The notes under the pieces: generated by a model
The model's database searches: none
What the model was told of the DNA's origin: nothing
The model's input: only the letters and a program-made list of their open reading frames with translations
Position numbers and translations under genes: made by a program
Shown: positions 11,048-23,257 of the stretch, piece by piece
Layout: every line of letters starts with the position of its first letter
How positions within the stretch are numbered: the first letter of the stretch is position 1
Source: Circinella minor
Taxonomy: Eukaryota; Mucoromycota; Mucoromycetes; Mucorales; Lichtheimiaceae
Direction: 5' to 3'
NCBI GenBank assembly: GCA_016758965.1
Contig: JAEPRB010000314.1
Location: 1-40,440, forward strand
Length of the DNA stretch: 40,440 bases

Positions 11048-13460
11048 ATGAGTACTGCATTACCAGTTACCAAAGCAACTACAATCATTAATACAGCTAT
11101 ACCTTTATCTTTTTTTGAAAAAGTCAAGAATTCAGATGATCCTCGCAACTATGACGAAATCATTCGACAAGCAACAAATGCCATTGCACATACAGAACAA
11201 TTAGAACTCTTGTGGTTACTTGAACATCGTGCTCATGCGTTCAGTATGAAATGTAAATTTGGAGCTGCTGAACAAGATGCTGAAACCATGATAAAATACG
11301 CTCCGACTCTACCTCAGGGTTACTTGTGTTTTGGTAAATTATTGTCTATGCAAGGAAAGCAAACAAGAGCTTTAAAAGTGTATCAAGAAGGTTTAGAAAA
11401 AGTACCAACGAATCATTTAGCTTATGGACAATTGTTACAAGCCAAAAAGATGGTGGATGAAAAAAATAATCAGCATTTTGACTTAGTGAGTGCTCTTCCA
11501 TTAGAAATAAAGGATGAAATTGTATTCTTATTATCAGAAGAAGAAAGGTCGAATTTATTTGATGTTTCGACAACATGGTCTCAATGGTTAGAAAATTGTC
11601 AAGAGGCGTGGAAATTTATATATAATGATCATGACTATGCTGGGAACATTGCCGTTTCAAACGTGTTATCAAAGATTGCGAAACATATCAATCATCTGAC
11701 TATTACAACAATAGTTAAAGAGATATGGTTGAAATACCTTGAACATTTGGAAAATGGACATTTTACGAACCTCAAGTCACTTGAACTACCAGGTAAATAT
11801 AATCTTTATACAAATGAATCCACTATACAATTCCGTAGTAGAGAAGATGTTTGGATAGTGATGAAATAGTAAATTAACTAGTAATAAATTTGCTCCTGAT
11901 CTTGTTACTACTACTGCTACTATTATTATTATTATTATTATTATCACAACAGACCATACGGTTTCTAATGTACTCTGCACAAACTCTGTAACGTCATTAA
12001 TGAACGGCTTTTGGGAAACACGCTACACTTTGACCAAGGTTGATCTTACGTTCTCCGACGAAGGATCTCCAGTTACAATTACGGATATACTATTTTACCT
12101 TCCCTATCTTGAAGCGTTTAAATTCGATGTGAGGGATATTCTTGCAGATGTACTTGGTAAATTAGAAACTTTAAAAGAGCCACATCGTTCTTTGGTCGAT
12201 CTTACATTAAGTGCATATCCAATGTCTGGTGATGCTCTCAAACCGTTAACAAAATGGTGTCCATATGTTCGACGATTAACATTGGTGGGAGCAACACCAA
12301 GTGTATTCGACATCGTAACCAATTACTTCCCAAATGTCGAAATGTTGGGGTATAATAATACTTATGAACTACCACCATCACATGAAGTATTAAATCAAGA
12401 CTACAACAACAAGGAGCCAATAATCTCAAATATCGGCATGAATAATTCGTGTATCAAGCAGGAACAAGGAAGGTTACGCGCATTCTACTTCAATCGCAGT
12501 GCGCGAGGTGTATCTGAGGCTAGATTTCTGCGGCTTCTGCAAAAAAATCAAAAAACATTGGAGATACTACATGTCAACATGAGCATGACAAACCCACAAG
12601 ATCTGGATGACGTATCCCATGATAACTATCGTCTAGGTTACCCAATAAAAGCAGCAAGTGTTGTATTGAATTTGGATCGATTGAACAAGATAATATTCTG
12701 GTCAGATATTTATGGAGTGTATGAACCGCTCTTTTGCCGAATGGTCGCACCGTCGCTCAATTATTTTAAATCGGTTATGACGTCTGATTTATCTGCTGTT
12801 GTGGATACACTGATCAATTCTCGACAACAGTTAGAGACGCTTGGATTCGCACAAGTTCCTCCTATGCACAATGATCCGGGACATACTCTTGCAACACAAT
12901 GTTGGATACGATTATTTAATGAATATGCCGCTACATCGCTATCTGAACCTAATACAACAAAAAAGCTAAGAAATGTTATGTTTGACTATTGCTGTTATAT
13001 CTCGGACGATGTACTTGATGCCCTTGCTAATATTAAGACGATCAAAAGCCTGGGTTTCCAGGGGAATGGTGGAATTACATGTCAAGGCTTGAAGGGTTTT
13101 TTCATCAAGTTAAATAAGCAGAATGTGCAAATAAGCAAGCTCAAGTTGGGGGAAATGACAGATGAGATGGATTGTAAGACGCTTTTGGATATAATTAGCA
13201 CCATGGAAGAGCTTGAAGCACTTCATTTAAATGGCTTACATGGGCTGACGACCGATGATATAAAAGCATTGATTCATAGTGCAAAGAAGTTGAATACTTT
13301 GGTTGTAAAAGGTTGTGATCGTGTTGACTGTGAAGACCTCATAGCATTCGTAAATAATACAAGTAGAAAATTCAAATATGTAAAAATCACCAAGTACGAT
13401 GATAACAATATGCTCTATTTTGAATTTGATATGGATGTTGATTTTGATACGTTTAATTAA
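11048..13460 (+). CDS. TPR - F-box - LRR protein, 750 aa
   Basis: Probable substrate receptor of an SCF ubiquitin ligase. There are two exons, 11048-11792 and 11953-13460. The 160-nt intron carries an ATT/TAT triplet repeat and rejoins the frame exactly (LELPG/D HTVSN). The N-terminal part (about 30-130) is helical and TPR-like (AEQDAETMIKYAPTLPQGYLCFGKLL, then a Leu/Ala-spaced second repeat). An F-box follows at about 149-188 (SALPLEIKDEIVFLLSEEE...FDVSTTWSQWL). The remaining 550 residues hold irregular leucine-rich repeats (for example LEALHLNGLHGLTTDDIKAL, LNTLVVKGCDRVDCEDLIAF). This TPR/F-box/LRR layout is expanded and fast-evolving in Mucoromycota, and targets are unknown. The ATG at 11048 is the first Met in frame. 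Confidence 0.85.
11919..11943 (+). repeat. ATT/TAT triplet repeat inside intron
   Basis: About eight triplets lie just upstream of the 3' splice site of the only intron of the F-box/LRR gene. Noncoding simple repeat. Confidence 0.75.
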
Positions 13461-14890
13461 GCGAATTGCTATGGGCGCAGCAAAAGTTCAACCACTGGCG
13501 CAGCATATACTATAGTAATACTAAAGTGGCCCTTCTACGCTGTGCCCACAGTAATTCTCTAATTAACACTCATATTAAAAAGCAACAGCTGATTTCTTGT
13601 TATACTGTACTACTATAATCATTAAAATGCTTGAATAAATATTATATAAATAAGTAGAGGTGCCTATTGCAAGATGCTTTTACAATACATACAGTACAGC
13701 CCATAAGCTGTACGAAAAATATTAATGCTAATACGTAAAATAATATGTATCATACGTAATTATATTAAGACATGTATACGTACAGTATAAAGAAAGTTAA
13801 ATAGATAATAATCAATCCTGGTTCCATAGGTATCATATATTAAATTTACCTATGCTCAGCTGATTTTAATGCTCTTTATTTAACTATTTACAGTACCTTC
13901 ATATGTATAGAAGAACACGTTAAAAACAACGAACACTTATGTCTAATTAGTAGATACTTATCTACTACTAACTGTAGAGTCTTAATAGGTAAGATATACT
14001 CATGTTATAGTATACTAATTTTATAAACCTCATCATCAGATCTAAACGTGAAGAAAGTATACCATACGTACATATGTATCATAGTATTTTTTTTATATAT
14101 GATCCAATAAGTACATTGATGAGGGTATGTTATTACTTTATGTGTTCGATTTCTACAATAGTTGAATAATAAGCAACTAGCCGCACAATGAGCTTCAGTA
14201 AGGATATCCGTGAATAAAAAAAAAACAAAAATCACTTAAGCTTCAAAGCGCACCACTATTAATCCATTATAGTAAAGATCATATTATTGTTTTATATCAT
14301 AGTGACACTAGAAGACTACGTTAAATTTATCAAAAATGGAAAAAGGAAATAGAGAGTCCACTTGCTACGTAGGCCTATACAAATCGATTTACTGCATCTT
14401 TTAAGTAATCTTATATAAACCTCTCCACACCAGATACGTACTTATAATAAAAATATTCAAATGAATATGGTCCTTGTATAATAATGATACTAATAATAAT
14501 AATAATATCATAAATGTTTGTAAAAGCTACTGTATCTATAACTACTTACTTATTTACGTATCACTACTATGAACTCTATTACTGGATAAAAAAAATCACT
14601 TATATTCTTCAACTCTTCAATTATCAATCCGGAATCAAAAAAGAAAAAAAAAATGCAACGGTCTTTACATTTAGTCCAGCCTAAAATCTCCTATTAGTAA
14701 GTATAATATAAATTGTAAAGAATATGTTTTAACTTATATGAATCGATATATTTTTAGAAAAACATAAAAAAATAGTTTGTACACTAGTGCTGTAGTAAGG
14801 GGGGGGGAGATATTTTACTAGATAATATATATATAAGGGTAAACTGGTATCTTTTGATTATGTACATTTTCTTGAGGAAAGATTTGGAAT
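13461..14890. other. Convergent intergenic region rich in TACGTA
   Basis: This region lies between the convergent F-box/LRR and resolvase genes. It contains seven TACGTA palindromes (13732, 13753, 13777, 14065, 14366, 14435, 14555), an AAT-repeat patch near 14490-14510 and a G9 run near 14800. No gene is supported; the 76-codon frame at 14005-14235 has no recognisable features. Confidence 0.6.
13509..13556 (+). repeat. Diverged direct repeat, downstream copy
   Basis: Partner of 10571-10618, same orientation, sharing ACTATAGTAATACTAAAGTGG and the following GGCCC/TGCCC patches. It begins 49 nt after the F-box/LRR stop codon, so it lies in or near that gene's 3' UTR. Confidence 0.45.
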
Positions 14891-16736
14891 TTAAGGAGAA
14901 TCAGGTATTGTAATGATATCAGGTACTGCCATGAAATCAGTAAGTAAACGTTGTCCTTTTTGAATAGAATTTTTTTTTTTACGGTTGTTTTTAGCAGCCT
15001 TCATTTGTTCTCTTTTTGCTTTTTGTGCTTTGAATTCTTTCACTTGTCGTGGATATGATGGGTCAACAAGATCTGCACTAATCCATCTTCGACATATTTT
15101 TTTAGGATCCTTTTCATTCAGTGCGACATCAGTGTCAACATCGTCATCATCGTTATCCGAATCCTCATTTCCAAGATAGACTGACCGCGGCTTATCGAAT
15201 ATATGCTCAAAATGGAGTTCTTTTCCCGTTTGATCCAGATGAGACTGAAGCGAATCCAAAAACTCGGTCAGTATATTGGTATCGAATTCGACGTAATACA
15301 TGCGTTGAGACTTAACCCATTTCTCGTTCGTAATACGAACAATCATATTATCAGTATTCATATTCAATTTGCTTTTCCCTTTTCCATTGTCAACTTCTTG
15401 GTGGGTGGTATTTTTGAGCTTTGTCACGGAAAAGAAACTATCTACTTGTGTTTGTTGTGAGGATGACGATGTCGTTTTAACCCGTTTTGATGGTGGTGGT
15501 GGTGCGGATATTTGTTGTGTCGTGGTAGTCACTGTGAGTTTGCTACTGTTTTGTGCTGTTGGAGATGGTACTGATGGATTGCGTAATCGCCAGGTAAGAT
15601 ATGCAGGAAAGACCAAACTACCAAATCGACGCAAGATGTAGGATGTGGTCCAACGAAAAGCTTCTTTGCAAAACACTGTCAATTCCTTCCAATCCGGTGA
15701 TGATTGTCGCTCGAGCCATTTTGCCAAATCGTCAGACTTTTTTTGCTGAATCTTGGTTTTCGGATTTACAAAATCACGTAATATCTGTAAATCTGGAAAA
15801 TCATCATTGTCGAGTATGGTCTGTGAATATGTTCTATTCGAGTAGCCTGAACATCCATTTTTCAATTCGTAATTAAGAGCATCCCGTAGTTCTTCAGCCA
15901 AGTCTTCTTCTTTGACATAATCTCCATAATCTCCATTGGTTTGGATATATTCCATCAGTCGTCCATGCTTTTTACATCGAGCCAATGCTTCTGCAATGGT
16001 GATGCCCACCTGGGCACTGCCGTGGCTATAATCAGATCCACGTAAAAGTGCAATCAATATCATATCAGACCGATCCAGTCCGATCACTTGATTGATCCAT
16101 GCCATATCATAGCATGGAATAGTGGTATATCGTTTAGCAGGCCATTGTCGCACCACACGGCGTGCGCCAAATAAAAATACGTCCACATCGCCTGTCATCA
16201 CTAGATCCACATAGTCTAACCGTTGCAATACTGCACATTCAGCTTCAGCTTCACCATAAGCATGCCATACATGAAAATCAAAGAGCCTTATCATGGTTAG
16301 TAAAGCTTGTCGAAATTCTGTGTCCATGGGTATAGTGTTGATTTCACGATCACGTTTCCAACCGGGTCTCCCAGGTCCGTCAAATACAAAAATGGCACGG
16401 ATACCAAGTTCTTGTAAACGACAGAATCGATAAAACATTAATCGTAGCTCAGGGGATCTATAATACAACGAGATTCGTTTATAGGTTTTTCCTTCTTTTT
16501 CTTTATGTATATATATTGGTGTGACTTTTTAACGAGAAGTAAGTTGCATGATTAGTTGTCGTTTTTCTTTACCTGCCACCTTTTGAAGAGGATGCTTGAA
16601 ATGTCCATAATGCAACATCAATAGCGATTCGCAATTGGTGTTTATCACTTCGCTGCGCACGATCTGAAGCAATTTCTTCCAATGTATATTGCTTTTCCGA
16701 GGGTTCGATGACTTCCCATAAATCTTTTATTCCCAT
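14891..16736 (-). CDS. GEN1: GEN1/Yen1-like Holliday-junction resolvase (XPG/FEN1 family), 576 aa
   Basis: Structure-specific nuclease that resolves recombination intermediates. There are two exons, 16736-16573 and 16457-14891, with a 115-nt intron that restores R55. The N block begins MGIKDLWEVIEP, and the acidic active site is complete: Asp40 (RIAIDVALW), Asp81 (VFDGPGRP), Glu124/Glu126 (GEAEAE), Asp145/Asp147 (TGDVDVF) and Asp197 (RGSDYSHG). A helix-turn-helix region (VGITIAEALARCKKHG) follows directly, without the long spacer of XPG, which points to GEN1/Yen1. An in-frame ATG 123 nt upstream was rejected because the family needs its Gly2 at the mature N terminus. The C-terminal half holds a possible chromodomain-like strand region (VRITNEKWVKSQRMYYVEF), an acidic patch, a basic KNNRKKKN patch and two PIP-box-like motifs (residues 390-397 and 557-564). 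Confidence 0.92.
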
Positions 16737-17267
16737 CGAATAAATAGCAATAAAGAAAGATAGTAATATTACCAAGCTCGGACTTGGGAAAATTGAACTT
16801 TTTAATAATTTCAATGCAGCAACTTTCCATCCACAAGTTGCTTCCACCTCTCTTTCCACTTATGGATTCATTAATACATGTTTCTATTTTTTTTAAGTGG
16901 GATTATGAATATCTATTATATAGTTGCAACATACGGTTTACCAGACAATTTTTGTACATAAATAAGGGCATGATATCTTTTATCCGTTTGTAACATAGCA
17001 ACAAGGCTTGGGTTAATAGTGTCATGACAACCTGCAACTTCTCTTCACATAAAATCCCACTTCCAATAATTATGTATCTGCTTTTTTTATTTGATTTATG
17101 GGGAAAGGTATATAAGGTCAAACACAAAGACTGGGTCGCTCTTTGTTAAATCAAACAATTTTTTGACAACAATCCAGCAAAAGTGAGTGAATTGGACTTC
17201 AGCGGCCGTTATTTTTTCGAACCAGAACAAACAGCACACTTTTTATTATCTTTTACCCAGAAGCTAA
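16737..17267. promoter_or_regulatory. Bidirectional promoter region, GEN1-like / METTL5
   Basis: About 530 nt separate the divergent start codons. A TATATAAG element at 17109-17116 suits METTL5. No similar element is obvious on the resolvase side. Several poly(T) tracts are present and no other gene is visible. Confidence 0.5.
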
Positions 17268-18295
17268 ATGAAACTCAAGGAACTAGAGAGTATACTTCAA
17301 GATTGCGAAGTCTTTGGTACGTTGTGCTTATATATAAAAAAATTTACAGTAAAAATGACTTGTCTCATTCTAAATTATTTTTAAAAAAAATAACAATAAA
17401 TGATCTAGACAATCCCAAGATCCAATATGAACAATACCCAACAACAGCTCACTTGGCAGCACGTATGTTATATACAGCAGACACAGTATATGATGATATA
17501 GAAGATAAAGTGGTAGCTGATTTTGGTAGTGGATGCGGTATTCTTAGTATTGCTGCGAATATTCTAGGTGCCGGGTGGGTCTTTATTTCTTAATTATCAT
17601 GATCTTACTCGAGTAGCAATATCAAAAAAGACGAACTAATCAATTTCAAAATTAATGTAGGTACTCTGTAGGATTTGATATTGACCCTGATGCTATTCGT
17701 ATTGCTCGTGAAAATGCTGAAGGATTTGAAGTAGATATTGATTTTATATTGACAGATTTAGGCCAGGACAATAATAAATTTGACAAATTTCATTTTGATA
17801 CCATTGTCATGAATCCACCATTTGGCACAAAAACAAAAGGGATTGATATGGTTTTTCTTAAAAAGGCAGTTGAGGTGAGTGGATATATATTCAATATTAT
17901 CAATATATTTGCGATATTTAATTTATCAATGTTTTTTTTCCATTATAATTTAGTTGGCGGGAACAGCTGTATATTCTTTGCATAAAACATCAACCCGTGA
18001 GGTAAAACTGTTAACTAACTAGATTTACAACCTATATCTACTATCATATAACTCACACTCTTACATATATTTAGCATATCCGAAAGAAAGCAAAGGAATG
18101 GGGTGTAGATTTTGAAGTCGTAGCGGAAATGAAGGTAATTTATATTATATTTGTACAGATGATAAAATGAATTCAATGTTAATTAATGCCTTTTGTATAT
18201 AATAGTTTGACGTACCAATGATGTATAAATTCCACAAGAAAAAATCCGTAGATATTGCTGTCGATTTTCTTCGTTTTAGTAAAAAGCAACGGTAG
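17268..18295 (+). CDS. METTL5: 18S rRNA N6-adenosine methyltransferase, METTL5 homologue, 208 aa
   Basis: SAM-dependent methyltransferase that, with TRM112 as partner, makes m6A in 18S rRNA in animals. There are six exons: 17268-17316, 17409-17574, 17661-17874, 17954-18001, 18075-18134 and 18206-18295. All junctions keep frame and total length equals the human protein (209 aa). The start reads MKLKELESILQDCEVF, then EQYPT (substrate/cap region). SAM motif I is VVADFGSGCGILSIAA (about 54-69), motif II is VGFDIDPDA, and the catalytic tetrad NPPF is at 123-126. The end is KFHKKKSVDIAVDFLRFS. An upstream in-frame opening at 17183 is not used, because the family N terminus is reproduced only by splicing from 17268. 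Adenine-N6 specificity follows from NPPF and the family. Confidence 0.95.
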
Positions 18296-18863
18296 TACAT
18301 CAGCACAACGAATATTTTCATATAATCATAATACCTATCATTCTTCCTTTTGTTGCCTAGCAGCATACATACATGCATATATACATTTTTATCCAAAATT
18401 GTTAAATAAACATAATTCAATGTAAAATATCATATTATTATCTATGTATTCATATTCTGCTTGAAATCTCAAAAAAAAAAAAAAAACTATAGCAACATCT
18501 GTATCTCATAATCGATCAGTTTACGCTATCATAAGTCTAATCATCAATATGATAAGGTAATTTAAACTCCCAGTTGACAGTACGCTGACGACTCATATTC
18601 ATTTTTTCATCCAACCTATATTACCAATTTACAAATCCATGACTGCCATACCAAGCGTCATCACGCCTTGCATTTAAAAAATCGTAACCCTTTTTCCTCC
18701 GTTAATTCACAAAATACCATTGATGGTAGTTGTTGTGTTAGTAATAAGTCATTATATATTTTGTAAATAGGTATTATAGTACGTAGTATATGTATATTGT
18801 TAAGAGTACAATGCTGTTGTTATATAATTATTTCAGCGATCAAATTAACAATTTACTAAATTC
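18296..18863. other. Convergent intergenic region, METTL5 / SND2
   Basis: These are the 3' flanks of two convergent genes: AT-rich, an A15 run at about 18472 and one TACGTA at 18780. No gene is visible. Confidence 0.55.
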
Positions 18864-19801
18864 CTATCGAAGATATTTCACATGTCCCTTCTTTTCCTTC
18901 TTTTCCATTTTTTGTTGACGCTTTGATTTGGAACCTTCTGGTGCATTCTCATTTCCCAAACCGGACTGAGAATATTGACGTAAATAAGGCATGATCATTG
19001 GGAAAAGCTTGTATGTTGCATAACCTGGGATCTGTTATAAAGAATTAATAAATTATTACATTATTACATTCATACCATCAATTGCAGCACATATTAATTA
19101 AATAAAGATAAACGATACATACCACAAGAAAAGTATACCAAAACTTGGTTGAAACAAAGGCAACCATCAATTGAGTGAACCAAGTAACATAAATAATATC
19201 AAACATATATCTATTAAAAGAATATATGAAAAAAAAACATCAACTTTCCAGGCACTTAAACCTTTCACTTCATATACAACACACACATACAAAAAGAAAA
19301 AACTTACGCAGTTAATCCTTCAGCACTCATATCTTCTCCACTTTTCATTAAAGTGCCTGTGGCATCATATATCGGTCGTCCAGTAGTTTCAAGTGTACTG
19401 TACATGAACATGGAAACACCAGTAGTCAACATATAAAGTGTAAGTTGTCCTGTGGTGAAAGTTTCCCAATTATAAATAATACGATATCCAATGTACAAAA
19501 GCTAAGATTTTAACCAATTGTTAATTAAATAACAACCTATATAGTCCCTTCCTTCATTTTCATTTTCCTTATTTATTCATCTTGTTCACTGTTTTCCCTC
19601 CCCACTACAAAACAATAAAGAAAAACAAAGAGAAAATAATGTGGGAAACTTACATGGACTACCATGAAACCTTTACGAAGGTTATCCAAAGTTTTATTAT
19701 TAGCTATTGCGATCTTTTTTGCTGATTGATTTGCCTATGTAAATTAAACGATGAGTTTACATTCATATTTCTTTTTCCTCAAAAAACTAAAAGCTTACCA
19801 T
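18864..19801 (-). CDS. SND2: SND2/TMEM208 ER protein-targeting factor, 177 aa
   Basis: ER membrane protein of the SRP-independent (SND) targeting route. There are five exons: 19801-19799 (only the ATG), 19734-19654, 19501-19308, 19210-19123 and 19031-18864. The product starts MANQSAKKIAIANNKTLDNL, has hydrophobic segments around VVHLLYIGYRIIY, LTLYMLTTGVSMFMY, FDIIYVTWFTQLMVAF and FWYTFLVIPGYATYKLF, and ends in the basic tail SKRQQKMEKKEKKGHV. Four membrane segments and a lysine-rich cytosolic tail are the family hallmarks, and human TMEM208 is 173 aa. Every exon junction is needed to keep homology and frame. The ATG-only exon is followed directly by donor GTAAGC, and no other in-frame Met precedes the conserved N terminus. 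Confidence 0.9.
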
Positions 19802-22039
19802 GATATATTAAAGAAAAGGATAACTTTTTGGTATATTGCGCGATTTCCTGCTCTCTTATAAAGGTGGAAAACTCAGACTATTTTTCACAGGGTACCATAT
19901 TTGGTGGCGACACAGACATCTTTTACTTCTTGGAAGAGGATGATATCTTTTCTTTTTTCTCCAGTTTCATTATTTCATGACTTTTATTATTTACATCTTA
20001 ATGTGAATTGAGTTTATTTTAATTATTATCACCATTGATAACGGTATTCTTATTATAGGCAATATAATATTTTAAAAGCAAGCTTTTTAGTAAGGACGTT
20101 TATTTTCTTGAAGTAATCACTATTTCCTTGGTGACACATTGATCCATGCCACTGTTTCTGTTGCACGATTGTTGTCTGGGTTACAGGTATCTTTGACAAT
20201 CTAAGTTTGTGTCATTGATAACGACTATCCTCCCTGCAATAACAAAGATAAAAAGCAGCCAGTAGAACGTGATATGACCTATTTAGGCTTCTTTGTCAAA
20301 CATTATATGCTTCTTGTTTTGGATTTTTATTCCTTACTGTCTTGTGCATTTTGAAACTTAAATGTCATCTTGGATATCACATCTGCTTTTCATACTTTCG
20401 GTAGAATATATATTTATTTGGATGAAAGAATGTGTTGATCTCCATTATATGAGTGTTATGCAGCGGTTTCCTTGCAGTACACAAAGAGAAAGAAGAAAAA
20501 TAAAGTATTAATTAACCAGAAACCCAGATAAAAAAACACAAATTTACTAGTGTGTTAAATAATGCGAAAGGTAATATTCTTCATTCTGTAAAATTATATC
20601 CCACTATGTACAGTCTTGTTAATCTCTCTGATAATTCCATTAATTTTTGCGTTAAGAAACCAATAAAAAAGACGACTCAGCAGGTTACTACTTACAACCT
20701 GGCCATACATATCCATAAAAAGTCTCTCGAGCAAGAAAATGTTCAAAAAATAAAATACAAAAAATGGCTCGTGAATGTAACTGTTTTTTCTACATATATA
20801 ACTGATAGTCGTAGATGTGATCTGTTAATTCCAGCAAAGGATTACTAAACTTTTCAGCTGTGTATACTGACTACTACTGTACTAATCCATTTTAGTAATT
20901 TTTTTCTACTGACAGACATATCATTTTGACAACAATTTTCAAAGATTTTATGCAACAAAGATAATTCGAATTGAATAAATCAAAACATTCACTGGTAGGA
21001 ATTATACTCTTCTGGTTCATGATACTCTTACTAATAAATATATTGACTTTCTTACGGTTAGCAAAGTCTATAAAAAAAGAACAAGATCCCTTGAAAATGT
21101 GGGTTGGTCTTTATGAATGTAGGTAATTACATCAAAATTTTATTATTTAGTAGCTTTTGTGATTATATGAGCCTGCCTTATAAAAAAAAAAATAAAGTCG
21201 GAATTAATGAATTATTGCTAATGATGATAAATTAAAAAGACGGGATACTATAGTTAGTCATAAGATGAGAGGGTCACTAGTTTGTTATAACTAGATTATG
21301 TTATAATGAAGCAATTTTCAGTTTATTTATCACAAGGCGCCAATATGAGTTACGTAATATTATCATATTTTTATTATTAGTATCATATACAATGTATAGG
21401 CTAGTGAACATAACTCAACATGAGGAAGAGGAAAATATACTAAAAATTGCGATGTTATTAAAATACAGGAACAGAAGACCAGATATCATTGTATGTTAGC
21501 AAATATCCAACATTATCTTTCTTTCAATATCAGTACTGAATATTAGGCAATAAAATTGACATACTGTCATGTCGCTTTAACTTATGATATTGAGCTCATT
21601 TTACACATATTTACCACTGCCTTTTTTTTTATCATATTACATCTATTGCGATGGTAGACTTTCATGGAGTTACTTTTTTTAAACGACAAATACTGATCGG
21701 TTGAGATGAGAACGCAATGTTTATAGTGACGTAAAATGTAGTATATCAATGGGAACTATATTTCAGTTCAAGAATGGACTAACAGTTTTTAACTAAAACG
21801 TTTGTGTTGTTATGTATAGTAAGAAACGCTGACAAGAAAGAATGAACGCGGAAGAGAGGGGTTGAAACATTTTAAACAAAAAGCTCAGCTGGTTTCCATT
21901 CTTTTTTTTTAGTTTCAACACATTTTTTTTCACTATCTTCTTCAACTTCCTCTTTCACCTAATTAGTTTTCCGTTTTACATTTAAAAAACCCCTCTCCCT
22001 TCATTTTAAAATAAAAAAAAATACATTGATAAAACTCAA
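19802..22039. promoter_or_regulatory. Divergent 2.2-kb region between SND2 and NUS1
   Basis: This contains the promoters of both genes, AT-rich, with a single TACGTA (21351). A 98-codon frame at 20552-20848 lacks an ATG start and any recognisable domain; I do not call it. A decayed gene or noncoding RNA cannot be excluded by eye. Confidence 0.45.
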
Positions 22040-23257
22040 ATGGCAGCGACGGTTACTATAGTAGATACTACTATTCCAAAACGTTTGACTACATCATCAA
22101 AATTAGAGCCAGGGCAATCGTTACAGCTAATATCAGATCTAGCAGTTGACTTACCACCACCAACAATAAGAACCAAAACAACCAAAAGCAATGTAATAGT
22201 CGATGTTCTATGTCGTATTTTATTACACCTGATTCACATTGGATATTTAACATTTATTATATATAAAACGTTACGAAACATGCTGATCGACCTTTACCAC
22301 CAACACCTCGTTACTTCAACTGATACAGAAGAACTTATTCGTTTTGACAAGGCACAATTAACCAAGATACCAAAACATTTATCGATATTGATATCCAGTG
22401 AATTACTACACGAGCGTACTATGAAGGAATGGGATATTATTTTGGATGATTTATGTCGAGTATCTTGTTGGGCTTGGGAGTTTGGAATTGAAGAATTATC
22501 AGTCTTTGATGCATCTGGTAATTAAAATGATAATAATCATATGAAAAATATAGAATATTATTTCTGACACACTTTTTTTTCTTTTAGGTGAATTGAAATC
22601 ATTAGGAATTGATGTCTATAAACGTCAATCAACAATGCTTCATCAATGGATGACCAATAAAGAAAAACGTGGTATGCCGAGGATTATATATTAAATAAAG
22701 ACGAAAAAGTGGTTTATAAAATTAATTAATATTCTATTTGGACATATTGGTTTGGTTAGGTCTGAAATTTTCAATTGTATCTGCAGAAGATGGTAGACCT
22801 AGTATATCTCGAGCTGCTCAAAATATTGTAAAACAAAAAATACCCAGTGAAAATATTGATATTGCATTGGTTGATAAATTTGTTCATGGTAAATTATTTT
22901 ATTACTTATTCTCTCTTAATTGATCGACAAAAAGTATAATTATTGAACCCTTTTCTCTTTTTTTTTTTGTAATAGAATGTAGTGAAATTTCGGATCCGGA
23001 GTTAATGCTCGTGTACGACGCTCTGCCACATAGTTATATTTCATTGGATGGCTTCCCCCCCTGGCATATTCGTTTGACTGAATTCATGTATGTAATTGGA
23101 AAGAGAGAAAAAAAACGCACGGCCCTTTTTATTACTTAATTTGTTTTACTCATAATTTTTTAATAGAAACAAGGGAACACATCACCGATTAGATTACATG
23201 ACTTTTTCAAGTACATTACTACAATACTCCAAGGTTGAACAACGTTTTGGCCGATAG
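22040..23257 (+). CDS. NUS1: Dehydrodolichyl diphosphate synthase accessory subunit NUS1/NgBR, 297 aa
   Basis: Regulatory subunit of ER cis-prenyltransferase, which builds the dolichol carrier for N-glycosylation and GPI anchors. There are five exons: 22040-22517, 22588-22671, 22760-22888, 22976-23087 and 23167-23257. One N-terminal membrane anchor lies at about residues 50-75 (LCRILLHLIHIGYLTFIIY). It is followed by the cis-prenyltransferase-like domain: ELSVFDASGELKSLG, LKFSIVSAEDGRPSI and the late SLDGFPPWHIRLTEF strand. The C terminus reads VEQRFGR, so the RxG motif needed for holoenzyme catalysis is present (Arg294, Gly296). As in the family, the catalytic Asp of the first strand is absent. 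The catalytic partner (DHDDS/Rer2) is not in this window. Confidence 0.93.

Noticed and set aside
16737..16859. Upstream in-frame ATG extending the GEN1-like protein by 41 residues
   Set aside because: It would bury the conserved Met-Gly N terminus that lies at the active site in the FEN1/XPG family; treated as 5' UTR.
17183..17267. Longer open frame upstream of the METTL5 start
   Set aside because: Reading through gives a non-homologous leader and keeps intron 1 sequence as coding; splicing from ATG 17268 reproduces the family N terminus exactly.
20552..20848. 98-codon open frame in the SND2-NUS1 interval
   Set aside because: No ATG at its start, no recognisable motif, composition like the surrounding noncoding DNA. 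Transcript data would be needed to revive it.
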